Made by a program: the position numbers and the translations under genes. From the NCBI GenBank assembly GCA_016195985.1, contig JACPYP010000016.1:372001-436000 (forward strand): DNA of 64,000 bases, written 5' to 3'. The stretch comes from Acidobacteriota bacterium (GTDB taxonomy: Bacteria > Acidobacteriota > Holophagae > Holophagales > Holophagaceae). Positions 36,599 through 45,831 of this stretch are shown here, piece by piece (position 1 is the stretch's first letter; each line of letters opens with the position of its first letter). The notes below the pieces were generated by a model. That model saw nothing but the letters and a program-made list of their open reading frames with translations, had not been told where the DNA came from and made no database searches.

Positions 36599-38292
36599 GC
36601 TTGCTCCTGGCGTTGGCACTGCTGGTCCCGGATGGTGAGGAGTTCCTTCATGACGTTGGCCATGGAGCCGTTCCAGGACGGAGTCCCGAAACCGTCATGG
36701 AGTTGGCGGTAGAGCTGGTAGAGGCGGCGGTAGACCGCGTGGGCCTCGGGGTTGGGCTGGTAGACCTTGCGGATGCCGCACAGGCGTTCCTGGGCCTTCC
36801 GGATGGAGGGGAAGGCGCCCGCGGCCATGGCCCCGAACAAGGCGGCCCCGAGGGCGGGCGTCTGCTCGCTGCGGGCGATCTTCATGGGCCTTCCGGTGAT
36901 GTCGGCGTAGGTCTGCATGAGGAAGGCGTTCTTGGCCGCCAGTCCGCCGCAGTTCACCACCTCGCGGATGGGCACGCCGTATTCCTCGATGCGCTCGATG
37001 ATGGTGAGGGCCCCGAAGGCGGTGGCCTCGATGAGGGCCCGGTAGATCTCGTGGGGCTGGGTGTGGAGGGTCTGTCCCAGGAGGAGGCCCGTCAGGCGGG
37101 CATCCACCAGGACCGTGCGGTTCCCGTTGTTCCAGTCCAGGGCCAGGAGGCCGCTCTCGCCGGGTGCCTGCTGCGAGGCCAGCTCTCCGAGGGTTTTGAA
37201 CTTCGCGTCGAGGTCGGCGCCCAGGCTGTCGGGGGCGAGGTTGCGCACGAACCACAGGAACAGGTCGCCCACGGCGGATTGGCCGGCTTCGATGCCGAAG
37301 TAGCCGGGGACCACCGAGCCATCCACGATGCCGCAGACCCCGGGGATGTCCGCCAGGGGCTGCCCGTTGGGCCAGACCATGATGTCGCAGGTGGACGTGC
37401 CCATGATCTTCACCAGGCTGCCTTCGGCCACGCCCGCGCCCACCGCTCCCATGTGGGCGTCAAAGGCGCCTGCCGCCACGGCGACCCCGGCCCGGAGGCC
37501 CAGGCGGGCGGCCCATTCAGGGCAGAGGCCGCCCGCCAGGTGGTCGGCGGGGTGCGCTTCTGAAAACAGGCGGGAGCGGAGGGTGGCCAGGGCCGGGTCG
37601 AGCTGGCCGAGGAAATCCGCGTCCGGCAGGCCGCCCCACTTCGGATTGAACATGGCCTTGTGCCCGGCGGAACAGATGCCCCGCACGATCTTGTCCGGCC
37701 TCTGGTTGCCGGTGAGCACGGCGGGAAGCCAGTCGCAGATCTCCACCCAGGTGGCGGCGGCATCGAACACATCAGGCGCCGCGCGGCGGCAGTGCAGGAT
37801 CTTGCTCCAGAACCATTCAGAGCTGTAGGTCCCGCCGACCTGCGCGAGGTACTGCGGGCGGATCCTGGCCGCGAGTTCCGTGATCTGGCCCGCCTCCTCG
37901 AAGGAGGTGTGGTCCCGCCAGAGCCAGACGCAGGCGGCGGGGTTCTCCTTGAACCGCGGATCGAGGCTGAGGGGATTCCCCTGGTCATCGATGGGCATGG
38001 GGCTGCTGCCCGTGGTGTCGATGCCGAGCCCCACCACGTAGGCCGCGTCGAAGGCGGGATCGCGGTCCTGGGCCTGGGCCAGCACGGAACGCACAGTCGT
38101 TTCGATGCCCAGCAGGTAGTCCGAGGCGTTCTGCCTGGCGAGGTGCGGATCCTTGGGGTGGGTGATGATGCCGGCCTGTCCCGAGGGGTAGTTGAACACC
38201 TCGGTGGCCTTTTCTTCGCCTGTGTGGAGGTCCACCAGCAGGGCGCGGCAGCTGTTGGTGCCGAAATCCAGTCCGATTGCGTAGATGGTCAT
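36595..38292 (-). CDS. araB: Ribulokinase (FGGY family)
   Basis: ATP-dependent phosphorylation of L-ribulose to L-ribulose 5-phosphate. The 565-residue FGGY kinase has the N-terminal phosphate loop [15 protein letters not shown], the bacterial ribulokinase motif [12 protein letters not shown], and the C-terminal [18 protein letters not shown] with [11 protein letters not shown]. It sits 7 bp behind araD and overlaps araA by 4 bp. Confidence 0.95.
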   Translation of the reverse strand: MTIYAIGLDFGTNSCRALLVDLHTGEEKATEVFNYPSGQAGIITHPKDPHLARQNASDYLLGIETTVRSVLAQAQDRDPAFDAAYVVGLGIDTTGSSPMPIDDQGNPLSLDPRFKENPAACVWLWRDHTSFEEAGQITELAARIRPQYLAQVGGTYSSEWFWSKILHCRRAAPDVFDAAATWVEICDWLPAVLTGNQRPDKIVRGICSAGHKAMFNPKWGGLPDADFLGQLDPALATLRSRLFSEAHPADHLAGGLCPEWAARLGLRAGVAVAAGAFDAHMGAVGAGVAEGSLVKIMGTSTCDIMVWPNGQPLADIPGVCGIVDGSVVPGYFGIEAGQSAVGDLFLWFVRNLAPDSLGADLDAKFKTLGELASQQAPGESGLLALDWNNGNRTVLVDARLTGLLLGQTLHTQPHEIYRALIEATAFGALTIIERIEEYGVPIREVVNCGGLAAKNAFLMQTYADITGRPMKIARSEQTPALGAALFGAMAAGAFPSIRKAQERLCGIRKVYQPNPEAHAVYRRLYQLYRQLHDGFGTPSWNGSMANVMKELLTIRDQQCQRQEQA

Positions 38293-38299
38293 GGGTGTC

Positions 38300-38995
38300 T
38301 CATTCCTGGCCGTAGTAGGCGTTCTTGCCGTGTTTCCGCTGGAAGTGCTTCTGCACGAGCGTGGCTTTCAGGGGCACGGCGTCCGGGTTGATCTGCAGCG
38401 TCAGCAGGGCCATCCGGGCGATCTCCTCCAGCACGCCGCTGTTCAGGACGGCCTGCATGGGCGAGGATCCCCAGGTGAAGGGGCCGTGCCCCCCCACGAG
38501 GATCATTTCGGGAGATGGTCCGGGCAGGGCGGCCAGGGTTTCGAGGATGAGCTTTCCGGTCTCTTCCTCGTAGTCGCCCTGGATGGCTGAGTCTGAAAGG
38601 AGGGGGGTCACGGGGACCGGCGCGGGGAACTGGTCCGCGTGTGTGGTCCCGAAGAGGGGGATGGCGCGCTGGGCCTGGGCCCAGGCCACGGCATGGGTGG
38701 AGTGCGTGTGGGCGACGCCCCGGATGCCGGGGATGTTCTTGAACAGGACCGCGTGGGTTTTGGTGTCGGAAGAGGGGCGCAGGGCGCCCTCCACCACCCG
38801 GCCGTCCAGATCCACCACGACCATGTCGCCGGGCCGCATCCGGGAGTAGGGCACGCCGCTCGGCTTGATGGCGAAAACGCCGGCGGCCGGGTCGAAGGCG
38901 CTGACATTCCCGAAGGTCTGTATGGCCAGGCCGTCATGCTTGAGCTGCATGTTGGCGTTCCATGCGGCGATCTTCAGGTCTTTATACGCACTCAT
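38300..38995 (-). CDS. araD: L-ribulose-5-phosphate 4-epimerase
   Basis: Class II aldolase-fold zinc enzyme converting L-ribulose 5-phosphate to D-xylulose 5-phosphate. The 231-residue protein shows the metal ligands H96 and H98 (AHTHSTH) and H170 (GGHGPF), the phosphate-binding GNVS near residue 30, and SSDTKTH. It is first in the arabinose operon, preceded by a promoter and tandem LacI-type operators 85-140 bp upstream. Confidence 0.94.
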   Translation of the reverse strand: MSAYKDLKIAAWNANMQLKHDGLAIQTFGNVSAFDPAAGVFAIKPSGVPYSRMRPGDMVVVDLDGRVVEGALRPSSDTKTHAVLFKNIPGIRGVAHTHSTHAVAWAQAQRAIPLFGTTHADQFPAPVPVTPLLSDSAIQGDYEEETGKLILETLAALPGPSPEMILVGGHGPFTWGSSPMQAVLNSGVLEEIARMALLTLQINPDAVPLKATLVQKHFQRKHGKNAYYGQE

Positions 38996-39079
38996 GCTTG
39001 CCTCTCACCGGCGGAGGGCCGGGAATACACAGAAAAACCCACCTGAAACCAGGCGGGTGGAGCGGGTTCAAGTTGGGAA

Positions 39080-39106
39080 TGAAATCGGTTTCAGAAACCG
39101 ATACCA
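39080..39106. promoter_or_regulatory. Tandem LacI-type operators upstream of araD
   Basis: TGAAATCGGTTTCA followed by AGAAACCGATACCA, with central CG steps 13 bp apart. Together they contain a perfect 19-bp palindrome ATCGGTTTC-A-GAAACCGAT (39084-39102). This is the strongest version of the motif in the window. Confidence 0.82.
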
Positions 39107-39134
39107 ATCTACTGATCCACCGCAGGGGGGTCAA
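39106..39134 (-). promoter_or_regulatory. Probable sigma-70 promoter of the araDBA operon
   Basis: On the minus strand: TTGACC (-35, 39129-39134), 17-bp spacer, TAGATT (-10, 39106-39111), then two bases and the operator palindrome. It has the same -35 hexamer and the same order of elements as the porin operon promoter. Confidence 0.65.
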
Positions 39135-39249
39135 GCGTCGGGTTGAAAAATATTCGAATGGCCAGAAACCGCGCGGATTCGCGGCTTCCGGCCCGGTTCA
39201 CATGCGGAAGGCCCCCGGGAGGTTCACCCGGCCGGCTCCGGAGGGGGGC

Positions 39250-39507
39250 TTACCCGAACTTGATCTTCATGGCGAGGATGGTGCCCGCGAGGAGCAGGGT
39301 GGCGCCGTTGGCCAGGTAGACCGGGGCGCTTTGGATGAGGACGCCGTAGATGGTCCAGAGGAGGATGCCCAGCGTAAACAGGGAGTACATCACCAGAGAG
39401 ATGCCCGCGGTCTGGCGCTCCCGGATGATCTTGATGGTCTGCGGGACGAAGCTCAGGGTGGTGCACACCGCCGCCGCAGAGCCCAACAGGATTTCGACGT
39501 GTGACAA
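39250..39507 (-). CDS. SemiSWEET-type sugar transporter (PQ-loop/MtN3)
   Basis: A small three-helix membrane protein of about 85 residues that works as a dimer to pass sugars by facilitated diffusion. The PQ motif lies in TTLSFVPQTIKIIRERQT, followed by GISLVMYSLFTLGILLW and a last helix ending MKIKFG. I prefer a TTG start (39507) because GGAGG sits five bases before it and the product then has family length; an ATG at 39519 is the alternative and lacks a ribosome site. It lies upstream of the ara promoter on the same strand. A sugar-efflux or uptake role in arabinose use is possible, but the gene is outside the operator-controlled unit. Confidence 0.8.
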   Translation of the reverse strand: MSHVEILLGSAAAVCTTLSFVPQTIKIIRERQTAGISLVMYSLFTLGILLWTIYGVLIQSAPVYLANGATLLLAGTILAMKIKFG

Positions 39508-39708
39508 GCCAGCCTCCATCTCGTCGACCATACACGAACCGGGGGGCGCCACGGATGAACACGGATGAACACCGGTAAAAACATCCGGCATCCATCCCCC
39601 TGCATTCCGGCTGAGAAAACCTTTCCCGCGCACCGGTCCGGCTCAGGTTGAAACGGTCCCTATGAGCGCACGAAGATGCCCTGAGCTTTGTTCGAATGCC
39701 AAACGGCT

Positions 39709-41280
39709 TCAGTGGCGGTCGAACGCGCCGTCGCGGAGCCTCCAGAGGCCGAGCGGATTCCCGGTTTGCAGGGCCATGGGCAGCAGGTTCTCAGGCGCGT
39801 CCTGGTAGCAGATGGGCCGTGCCCAGCGGGCGATGGCGCGGGTTCCCACGCTGGTGGACTGGGGCGCGCTGGTGGCGGGCCAGGGGCCTCCGTGCACCAT
39901 GGCGTGGCCGACTTCCACTCCCGTGGGAACGCCGTTGAAAAGCACCCGTCCCGCCAGGCGGCGCAGCTCCGGCAGCAGGTCCGCGGCCAGGGCTTCGTCC
40001 CCGGGTTCCATCCACAGGGTGGCCGTGAGCTGGGCGGGGAATGCGGCGATCACCTTCCGGCGTTCGGCCTCGTCTGCGCAGGCCACGAGCAGCGTGGCGG
40101 GCCCGAAGACTTCCTCCATCAGGTCCGGGCGCCGGAGCAGATCCTGGGCCGTGGTTTCCAGGAGCGCGGGCGCGCCGAAACAGCCCTGGGAGGGACACGA
40201 AGGAAAGACGGGGTTCGCGCCTTCAGCTTGGTGCCGTTCCAGACCTCGGCGGTAGGCGAGGGCGAGGCCTTCGCCCAGCATCGGAGCGGGGGGGGCGGCG
40301 CTCATCGCTTCCGCCAGGCCACTGCGCAGGGACCGGAAACCGGGGCCCTGGACGGCGAGGACGATCCCGGGGCAGGTGCAGAATTGGCCCACGCCGTTGA
40401 GCACCGAGGCCGCCAGCGTCTGGCCCAGGCGGGAGCCCAGCGCCGCCAGGGCCCCGGGAAGCACCACCACGGGATTCGCCGCTCCCATTTCCGCGAAGAC
40501 GGGAATGGGAGCGGGCCGGTTCCGGGCCAGTTCCAGAAGGGCGCTTCCTCCGCGGAACGAACCGGTGAAGCCCACCGCGCGGATGGCCGGGTGTCCGACC
40601 AGGCGCCGGGCCACGTCGTGGCCCGCGTCGAAGAGCAGGCTGAAAGCCCCGGAGGGCAGGCCCTCGCGGAGCAGGGCGGCCTGCACCACCTGGGCCACCT
40701 GTTCGCTGGTGCCGGGATTCAGCGGGTGGGCCTTGGCCACCACCGGGCATCCGGCGGCGAGGGCCGAGGCGGTGTCCCCTCCCACGGCGCCGAAGGCCAG
40801 GGGAAAGTTGGACGCGCCGAAGACGGCCACGGGTCCCAGCGGCTGCAGCATCGAGCGCAGATCGGGCTTGGGCAGCGGCGTCCGGCCGGGGTGTCCTGAA
40901 TCCAAGCGCGCCTCCACCCAGGACCCCTCCGCCGCGACATCGGCGAAGAGGCGCAGCTGGCCGCAGGTGCGGGCCAGTTCCCCCCGGACCCGGGGTTCCG
41001 GCAGGGCGGTCTCGGCCATCACCCGGGGCACCAACTCCCCGGCGGCCTCTTCCAGCCCCGCGGCAATGCGGCACAGAAGGGCCGACCGCGCCTCGCGGGG
41101 GGCGGCCTCCATCGCCGGCGCGGCCGCCTCGGCCAGTTCCACGGCGCGGTCCACCTCGGCGCCGGAGGCGGAATGGAAGGGCGGATCCAGCCGCGCTCCG
41201 GTGGCGGGGTTCTGGGCGTGGAAGGTGGCGCCGCCGGGGTGCCCGGGCGCAGGGCCGATGAGAGAGAAGCCGTGGATCAT
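39709..41280 (-). CDS. 2-oxoglutarate (alpha-ketoglutaric) semialdehyde dehydrogenase
   Basis: NAD(P)-dependent aldehyde dehydrogenase that oxidises 2-oxoglutarate semialdehyde to 2-oxoglutarate, the last step of hydroxyproline breakdown. The 523-residue protein shows the ALDH catalytic set: Asn in FGASNFPLAFG (about N158), Glu in VFAEMGAANP (about E264) and nucleophilic Cys in GQFCTCPG (about C301). The length and these motif variants fit the branch associated with hydroxyproline or sugar-acid pathways. It is last in the hydroxyproline operon, 58 bp after the deaminase gene. The end product enters the citric acid cycle directly. Confidence 0.88.
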   Translation of the reverse strand: MIHGFSLIGPAPGHPGGATFHAQNPATGARLDPPFHSASGAEVDRAVELAEAAAPAMEAAPREARSALLCRIAAGLEEAAGELVPRVMAETALPEPRVRGELARTCGQLRLFADVAAEGSWVEARLDSGHPGRTPLPKPDLRSMLQPLGPVAVFGASNFPLAFGAVGGDTASALAAGCPVVAKAHPLNPGTSEQVAQVVQAALLREGLPSGAFSLLFDAGHDVARRLVGHPAIRAVGFTGSFRGGSALLELARNRPAPIPVFAEMGAANPVVVLPGALAALGSRLGQTLAASVLNGVGQFCTCPGIVLAVQGPGFRSLRSGLAEAMSAAPPAPMLGEGLALAYRRGLERHQAEGANPVFPSCPSQGCFGAPALLETTAQDLLRRPDLMEEVFGPATLLVACADEAERRKVIAAFPAQLTATLWMEPGDEALAADLLPELRRLAGRVLFNGVPTGVEVGHAMVHGGPWPATSAPQSTSVGTRAIARWARPICYQDAPENLLPMALQTGNPLGLWRLRDGAFDRH

Positions 41281-41338
41281 GGGATGCCGCCAGGAAAGGG
41301 AGAACGCGGAAGTGGAGGTGAAGGTTCAGGCCAGGGCT

Positions 41339-42226
41339 CTAGGGCCGGTGGGCCAGGGCGTAAGCGAGCTCCGCCAGCGCCGTCTCCCGCTCCGCCCCCG
41401 CCAGCACGGCCCGGGGGGCCCGCATGCGTTCGCTGCCCCAGCCCATTTCCTGCTGCACGAGCTTGATGAGCTGCACGAACTTCGGCACCGTGTCCATGCG
41501 GAGCAGGGGCAGGAACCAGGCGTAGAGGCGGAAGGCTTCGTCGCGCTTGCCGGCCAGGGCCAGGTTCAGGAGATCCACGCTTTCCTTGGGGAAGGCGTTC
41601 ACCAGGCCCGCGATCCAGAAGGAGGCGCCCATGGCCACGCCCTCCACCAGGCAGTCGTCGACGCCGACGCCCAGGGCGAGCCGATCGCCGATGAGGGCGC
41701 GGATGCCCGCGATGCGGCGGGCGTCGGTGCTGCTCTCCTTCACCCCCAGCAGGTTGGGATGGAGGGCCGCCAGTTCGGCGATGTTCTCGGGAACGAAGTC
41801 CACTTTGTAAGCCACCGGGTTGTTGTAGAGCAGGCAGGGCAGGGCGGTCGCGCGGATGACGGCGCTCATGTGCGCGCGCATCTCCGCCCAGTCGCCCACG
41901 TAGACGTAGGGGGGCAGCACCATCAGCCCTTTCGCCCCGGCCGCCTCGGCCGCCTGGGCCAGGCGCACCGCCTCGGTGGTGGACAGCGCCGCGATGCCGG
42001 GGATCACGGGCCGGCCATCGGCCGCCTTCACGCAGGTCCGGATCACGGCCACCCTTTCCTCGAAGTCCAGGGTGGCGCCTTCGCCCAGCGATCCGCAGGG
42101 AACGAGGCCGCTGCAGCCTTGGCTCAGCATCCAGCGGGCGTGGGCCTCGAGGGCCTCGTGGTCCACGGATCCGTCGGCGCGGAAAGGGGTGGTGATGGCG
42201 GGCAGGACGCCCTGGAAGGGATTCAT
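41339..42226 (-). CDS. Probable 1-pyrroline-4-hydroxy-2-carboxylate deaminase (DHDPS family)
   Basis: A 295-residue (beta/alpha)8 enzyme of the dihydrodipicolinate synthase superfamily. The Schiff-base Lys lies in LGVKESSTD (about K163) and the active-site Tyr in CLLYNNPV (about Y134); GSLGEG takes the place of the usual GTTGE loop. Between a D-hydroxyproline dehydrogenase and a 2-oxoglutarate semialdehyde dehydrogenase the expected reaction is deamination/dehydration of pyrroline-4-hydroxy-2-carboxylate to 2-oxoglutarate semialdehyde. The frame runs far upstream, but this ATG has GGAG and overlaps the stop of the preceding subunit gene by 4 bases. A true DapA role is unlikely in this place. 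Confidence 0.85.
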   Translation of the reverse strand: MNPFQGVLPAITTPFRADGSVDHEALEAHARWMLSQGCSGLVPCGSLGEGATLDFEERVAVIRTCVKAADGRPVIPGIAALSTTEAVRLAQAAEAAGAKGLMVLPPYVYVGDWAEMRAHMSAVIRATALPCLLYNNPVAYKVDFVPENIAELAALHPNLLGVKESSTDARRIAGIRALIGDRLALGVGVDDCLVEGVAMGASFWIAGLVNAFPKESVDLLNLALAGKRDEAFRLYAWFLPLLRMDTVPKFVQLIKLVQQEMGWGSERMRAPRAVLAGAERETALAELAYALAHRP

Positions 42227-43521
42227 GGTGGCTCCGGTGGGGAGAGAAGGCCGACGAGGTCGGCGAAGGTCGTGGGGGCGAGCGGTTGGCGGGGGCCGCC
42301 GGGGCGCCAGCCGAAAAGGAATTCCGTGGCGGGGCCGCAGGTCCGCCCTTGGCACCGGCCCATGCCGCAGCGGCCGTGAAGGCGGGCCTCGCGGCCGCTG
42401 GCGAAGGACTGGAGGTCGCCCACGGACACGTCCTCGCAGCGGCAGAGGAGGGTGTCGGGGGTGGCGATGCGCCGCAGTTCCGGGCGGAGGGCGAAGGTCG
42501 AGGCGAGGGCGGCGGCCCAGGCCCTTCCTTTGCGGACCTCCGCGCCCAGCAGGCGGGCCTCCGCTTCGCGGCCGGCGGCCCAGAGCCCCGCGACGCGGCC
42601 TTCGGCCAGAGCCTTGTCCACGCCGCCGATGCCCGTGGGTTCGCCCGCCGCGAAAACGCCGGCCACGGAGGTGCGCTGCCCTTCGTCCACGACGACGCCA
42701 TCGGAGGTGGCCGCGCAGCCCAACAGGCCCGGCAGCTCCAGATCCGGCACCAACCCGTATCCCACCCCCAGGAGATCCGCTTCCAGGGCCACCGGCCCTC
42801 GCGGCGTCTGGAGATGAACGATGCGGAGCTGCCCGTCCCCCTCGGCCCGGGTGACCCAGGTGTCCGGCCTCAGGGGCAGCCCCAGGGCCGAGAGCCCCTG
42901 CAGCAGCAGGCCCGGATGCCGGAGCAGGCCAGGGAGGAGCCCGGGCAGCGAGGCCGTCGGCGCCTGCTCTGCCACGGCGAGGACGCGGGCCCCCCGGCGG
43001 CGCAGGTGCGTGGCCACGGCCAGGAGCAGAGGCCCGCTGCCGCCCAGGACGATCCGTTTCCCGCGCACATCGAGCCCTCCCTTCTCCAGGGCCTGCAGGC
43101 CCCCGGCCCCGCACACGCCCGGCAGGGTCCAGCCGGGGAAGGGCAGGAAGCGGTCGCGGGCCCCGGTGGCCAGGACCAGCCGGTCGTAGCCCAGCTGCGC
43201 GGCCCCCGCCGGACCCGTCACGCCGAGCCAGCCCGGAGCCGGAGCCGTCACGACCCGTTGGGACATCTGAAGGCGGACGCCGCTTTGGCGGAGCGCGGCG
43301 AACCAGGACCGCGCGGCGGGATACACGGGGGCGTCCCACTGTCCGCGCCAGATCTGGCCGCCGGGTTCGGGCTGGGCGTCCACCAGGGTCACGGCCATGC
43401 CGGCCTTCGCGGCGCTGACGGCGGCCGCGATCCCCGCCGGACCCGCGCCCACGACGAGGAGGCGCCCAGTGAGAGGGCCAGTGAGAGGCCCAGTGAAACG
43501 CCCAGGGAGATGCTCAGTCAC
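42223..43521 (-). CDS. D-hydroxyproline dehydrogenase, FAD/NAD-type subunit with C-terminal Fe-S motif
   Basis: A flavoprotein of the HcnB/OoxA-like type. The N-terminal Rossmann motif LLVVGAGPAGIAAAVSAAKAG binds FAD, a second nucleotide motif is IVLGGSGPLLLAVA, and GVFAAGEPTGIGG closes the FAD site. Near the C-terminus are the cysteines of a BFD-like [2Fe-2S] site (LLCRCEDVS, RCGMGRCQGRTC). It starts at GTG overlapping the end of the ferredoxin-like gene by 8 bases. Together with the neighbouring small Fe-S protein and the DAO-type subunit it forms the three-part dehydrogenase known from Pseudomonas aeruginosa LhpBEF. It should oxidise cis-4-hydroxy-D-proline and pass electrons onward. Confidence 0.83.
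   Translation of the reverse strand: MTEHLPGRFTGPLTGPLTGRLLVVGAGPAGIAAAVSAAKAGMAVTLVDAQPEPGGQIWRGQWDAPVYPAARSWFAALRQSGVRLQMSQRVVTAPAPGWLGVTGPAGAAQLGYDRLVLATGARDRFLPFPGWTLPGVCGAGGLQALEKGGLDVRGKRIVLGGSGPLLLAVATHLRRRGARVLAVAEQAPTASLPGLLPGLLRHPGLLLQGLSALGLPLRPDTWVTRAEGDGQLRIVHLQTPRGPVALEADLLGVGYGLVPDLELPGLLGCAATSDGVVVDEGQRTSVAGVFAAGEPTGIGGVDKALAEGRVAGLWAAGREAEARLLGAEVRKGRAWAAALASTFALRPELRRIATPDTLLCRCEDVSVGDLQSFASGREARLHGRCGMGRCQGRTCGPATEFLFGWRPGGPRQPLAPTTFADLVGLLSPPEPP
43466..43513. repeat. Four 12-bp tandem units at the start of the FAD subunit gene
   Basis: CCAGTGAGAGGG and three near-copies lie directly downstream of the GTG start. The gene then encodes RFTGPLTGPLTG ahead of the FAD motif. 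The unit length keeps frame, so strains may differ in repeat number. Confidence 0.6.
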
Positions 43522-43741
43522 GGCGCACCTGCATGCCTTCCAGGGCCACGGCCAGACAGGCCAGGGTTTCCCGCCCATCCACCCGCACGCGGCATTCGAA
43601 GCACTGCCCGATGCCGCAGAGGGGTCCCCGCGGGGCGCCGGAAAGATCCCGGCAGGCCACGGGCGGCAGGCCCAGGGCCGAGGTGAGCCGCGCGCCTTCG
43701 GCCACCTGCACCGGAAGGCCGTCCACCCACACCCTAGGCAC
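43514..43741 (-). CDS. [2Fe-2S] ferredoxin-like subunit of D-hydroxyproline dehydrogenase
   Basis: A 75-residue protein with four cysteines in plant-type ferredoxin spacing: CGIGQCFEC (about C42, C47, C50) and ACLA (about C62). The fold matches the small HcnA-like subunit that links the two flavin subunits. The gene overlaps both neighbours by 8 bases. Such tight packing suits subunits made in equal amounts. Confidence 0.83.
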   Translation of the reverse strand: MPRVWVDGLPVQVAEGARLTSALGLPPVACRDLSGAPRGPLCGIGQCFECRVRVDGRETLACLAVALEGMQVRRD

Positions 43742-44852
43742 GGGCCACCTCCGGGAAGCGGCTGGGCAGGTAGGGCGCCGGATCCAGGGGCGGGGCCTGG
43801 CCCAGGATCCAAGCCGTCAGCAGCTCCGCCGTGGCCGGGGCCGTGGTGATGCCCAGCCCCTCGTGGCCGCAGGCCAGGAACACTCCCGGCCGGTGGGGCC
43901 AGGGACCGATCAGGGGGCGGTGGTCCGGCGTCGTGGGGCGGAAGCCCGTCCAGGCCCGCAGGACGGGCACCTCCGCCAGGCCGGGCACATAGGCCAGGGC
44001 CCGGCGGATCATGCGCTGGAGCAGGTGGGGGCGGAGATCGGGCGATTCATCTCCGAACTGGCGGCTCGATCCCAGCAGAAGCTGGCCGTTGGGGCGGGGC
44101 TGCAGGTTGAAGGCCACGCTGTCCTCCCGCGAGGCGTGGGCGGATTTCAGGTAGCCCAGCTCCACCAGCTGGTGCCTGAGGAAGCCGGGGCGGCGGTCCG
44201 TGATGGCCAGGTGCCCCTTCCGTTTCACCAGGGGCAGGTCCGGCAGCAGGCGCTTGGAGTCGCTCCCCGCGGCGATCACCACGCGGCCCGCCGGAAGGCG
44301 GGTGCCATCGTCCAGGCGCAGGCCTTCCGGTTCGAGGCTTGCCACGCGGCGGCCGCACAGGAGCTCGGCCCCGGCGCGGGCCGCGGCCTCCGCCAGCAGC
44401 CGGGCCCCGGCGGGCGGATAGACCACCGCGTCTCCGGGCACGAGCATGCCCCCGGCGAGGCCGGTGGCCAGGCAGGGTTCGAGGCCGCGCAGCGCGGCGG
44501 CGTCCAGCAGCTCCGCCCGGATTCCGGCCGCGCGGTAGGTTTCGCAGCGCGGGCGGACCAGCTCCATCTCCTCATCGTCGGCGGCCACCCAGAGGGTGCC
44601 GCAGGTCGTCATGTCCAGGGCCGCTCCCAGCTCCGGCGCCAGCTCCTTCCAGCGCTCCAGTCCCAGGCGGCACAGCGCCAGCTCCTCCGGCGAACCGTCC
44701 AGGGCCACCAGGTGTCCCATGGCCGCGCCGGTGGCGCCCAGGCCCCAGCCCTCGGCCTCCAGCAGGCCCACGCGGCAGCCCTGCCGCGCGAGGGCCAGGG
44801 CGCAGGCGCCGCCCACGATGCCTCCGCCCACGATCAGGACATCAGGCGCCAC
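43734..44852 (-). CDS. D-hydroxyproline dehydrogenase, DAO-type FAD catalytic subunit
   Basis: A 372-residue D-amino-acid-oxidase-fold flavoprotein (HcnC/SoxB-like). FAD-binding motif DVLIVGGGIVGGACALALARQG at the N-terminus, VVIAAGSDS in the middle and GHEGLGITTAPAT near the C-terminus. It begins at GTG, overlapping the stop of the epimerase gene by 11 bases, and overlaps the ferredoxin gene by 8. As the substrate-oxidising subunit it should act on cis-4-hydroxy-D-proline; acceptance of D-proline is possible. Confidence 0.84.
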   Translation of the reverse strand: MAPDVLIVGGGIVGGACALALARQGCRVGLLEAEGWGLGATGAAMGHLVALDGSPEELALCRLGLERWKELAPELGAALDMTTCGTLWVAADDEEMELVRPRCETYRAAGIRAELLDAAALRGLEPCLATGLAGGMLVPGDAVVYPPAGARLLAEAAARAGAELLCGRRVASLEPEGLRLDDGTRLPAGRVVIAAGSDSKRLLPDLPLVKRKGHLAITDRRPGFLRHQLVELGYLKSAHASREDSVAFNLQPRPNGQLLLGSSRQFGDESPDLRPHLLQRMIRRALAYVPGLAEVPVLRAWTGFRPTTPDHRPLIGPWPHRPGVFLACGHEGLGITTAPATAELLTAWILGQAPPLDPAPYLPSRFPEVARA

Positions 44853-45795
44853 GGAGGAAATCCGCGGTGAATGGATCCTCGGGATCGAGGATCAGGGCCG
44901 CCTCTGCGGTCATATGGGCCCGCCCCTGGATGTGCGGCAGCAGGACGCCCTCCCGCCGGGCCATCCACCCCTTGAACACGGATCCGATGAGGCTTTCCTG
45001 ACGCCAGACCTGGCCCTCCGCCAGCTTTCCCTCCTCCACCAGGCAGGCGAGCTTGGCGGAGGTCCCCGTTCCGCAGGGGCTGCGATCCCACTCCAGCCCG
45101 GGGCAGAGGACGAAGTTCCTGCCCTGGTTGGCCGGATCGGCGGCGGGGCCCGTGAGCTCCACGTGATCGACCTCGAAGCCGGCCTGGCGGCTCAGGCCCT
45201 GGCGCTCCACTTCCCGCAGGATGGCGGAGGCGGCTGTCATCAGCGCGGGCAGCTGCTCCCGGCGCAATTCGAGGCCGTGGTCCTCCACGAGGAAGAACCC
45301 GTTGCCGCCCCAGGCCACGTCTCCGTGCACCAGGCCCAGCCCCTGCACCTGCAGGGGGACGCGGCGGAGGCAGCGGCGGGCGGGCACGTTGACCACCACG
45401 ACGCTTCCGTCTTCGAGCAGCTCTGCCTCCACCACGCCCACGGGCGTGTCGATGCGGAGCCGCCCCGGCCGGATCCTGCCCACATGCCGCAGCGTCTCCA
45501 CCACGCCCATGATGCCGTGGCCGCACATGCCGAGGACGCCCACGTTGTTGAAGAAGATCACGCCGAGGTCGCAGCCTGGCGCGTGGGGCGGCACCACCAG
45601 GGCCCCCACCACCACCTCTGACGCCCGGGGCTCGCAAACCAAAGTCCGGCGCCAGGCGGCGTGGCCGCTCAGCAGCTTCGCCCGGCGCTCGCCCAGGGGG
45701 CCCGCGCCGAGATCAGGGCCGCCCTCCAGCACCACCCGGGTGGGCTCGCCGCCCGTATGGCTGTCGAAAACGTGGATTCGGGTCGCAGGTGCCAA
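44842..45795 (-). CDS. 4-hydroxyproline 2-epimerase (proline racemase family)
   Basis: Epimerises trans-4-hydroxy-L-proline to cis-4-hydroxy-D-proline without cofactor. Both catalytic cysteines are visible: C91 in GMCGHGIMG and C241 in SPCGTGTSAK. The N-terminal RIHVFDSHTGGEPTR is the family start. I chose the TTG at 45795, with AAGGA six bases before and family length (317 residues); a GTG at 45816 is an alternative. It is the first gene of the hydroxyproline operon and is divergent to the PAS-AraC regulator. Proline racemase and trans-3-hydroxyproline dehydratase share the fold, but two cysteines and the context favour the epimerase. Confidence 0.88.
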   Translation of the reverse strand: MAPATRIHVFDSHTGGEPTRVVLEGGPDLGAGPLGERRAKLLSGHAAWRRTLVCEPRASEVVVGALVVPPHAPGCDLGVIFFNNVGVLGMCGHGIMGVVETLRHVGRIRPGRLRIDTPVGVVEAELLEDGSVVVVNVPARRCLRRVPLQVQGLGLVHGDVAWGGNGFFLVEDHGLELRREQLPALMTAASAILREVERQGLSRQAGFEVDHVELTGPAADPANQGRNFVLCPGLEWDRSPCGTGTSAKLACLVEEGKLAEGQVWRQESLIGSVFKGWMARREGVLLPHIQGRAHMTAEAALILDPEDPFTADFLRGA

Positions 45796-45831
45796 TGGAT
45801 GTCCTTGTTTGAACACAATCTTCCGCCGGGC

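Noticed and set aside
39540-39563. Short direct repeat ACGGATGAAC twice between SemiSWEET and the hydroxyproline operon
   Set aside because: Two copies of 10 bp without other features; too little to call a repeat family or a regulatory site.
42227-43339. Upstream extension of the deaminase frame to 666 codons
   Set aside because: The extra part is Arg/Gly/Pro-rich shadow of the FAD subunit gene; the family start and ribosome site are at 42226.
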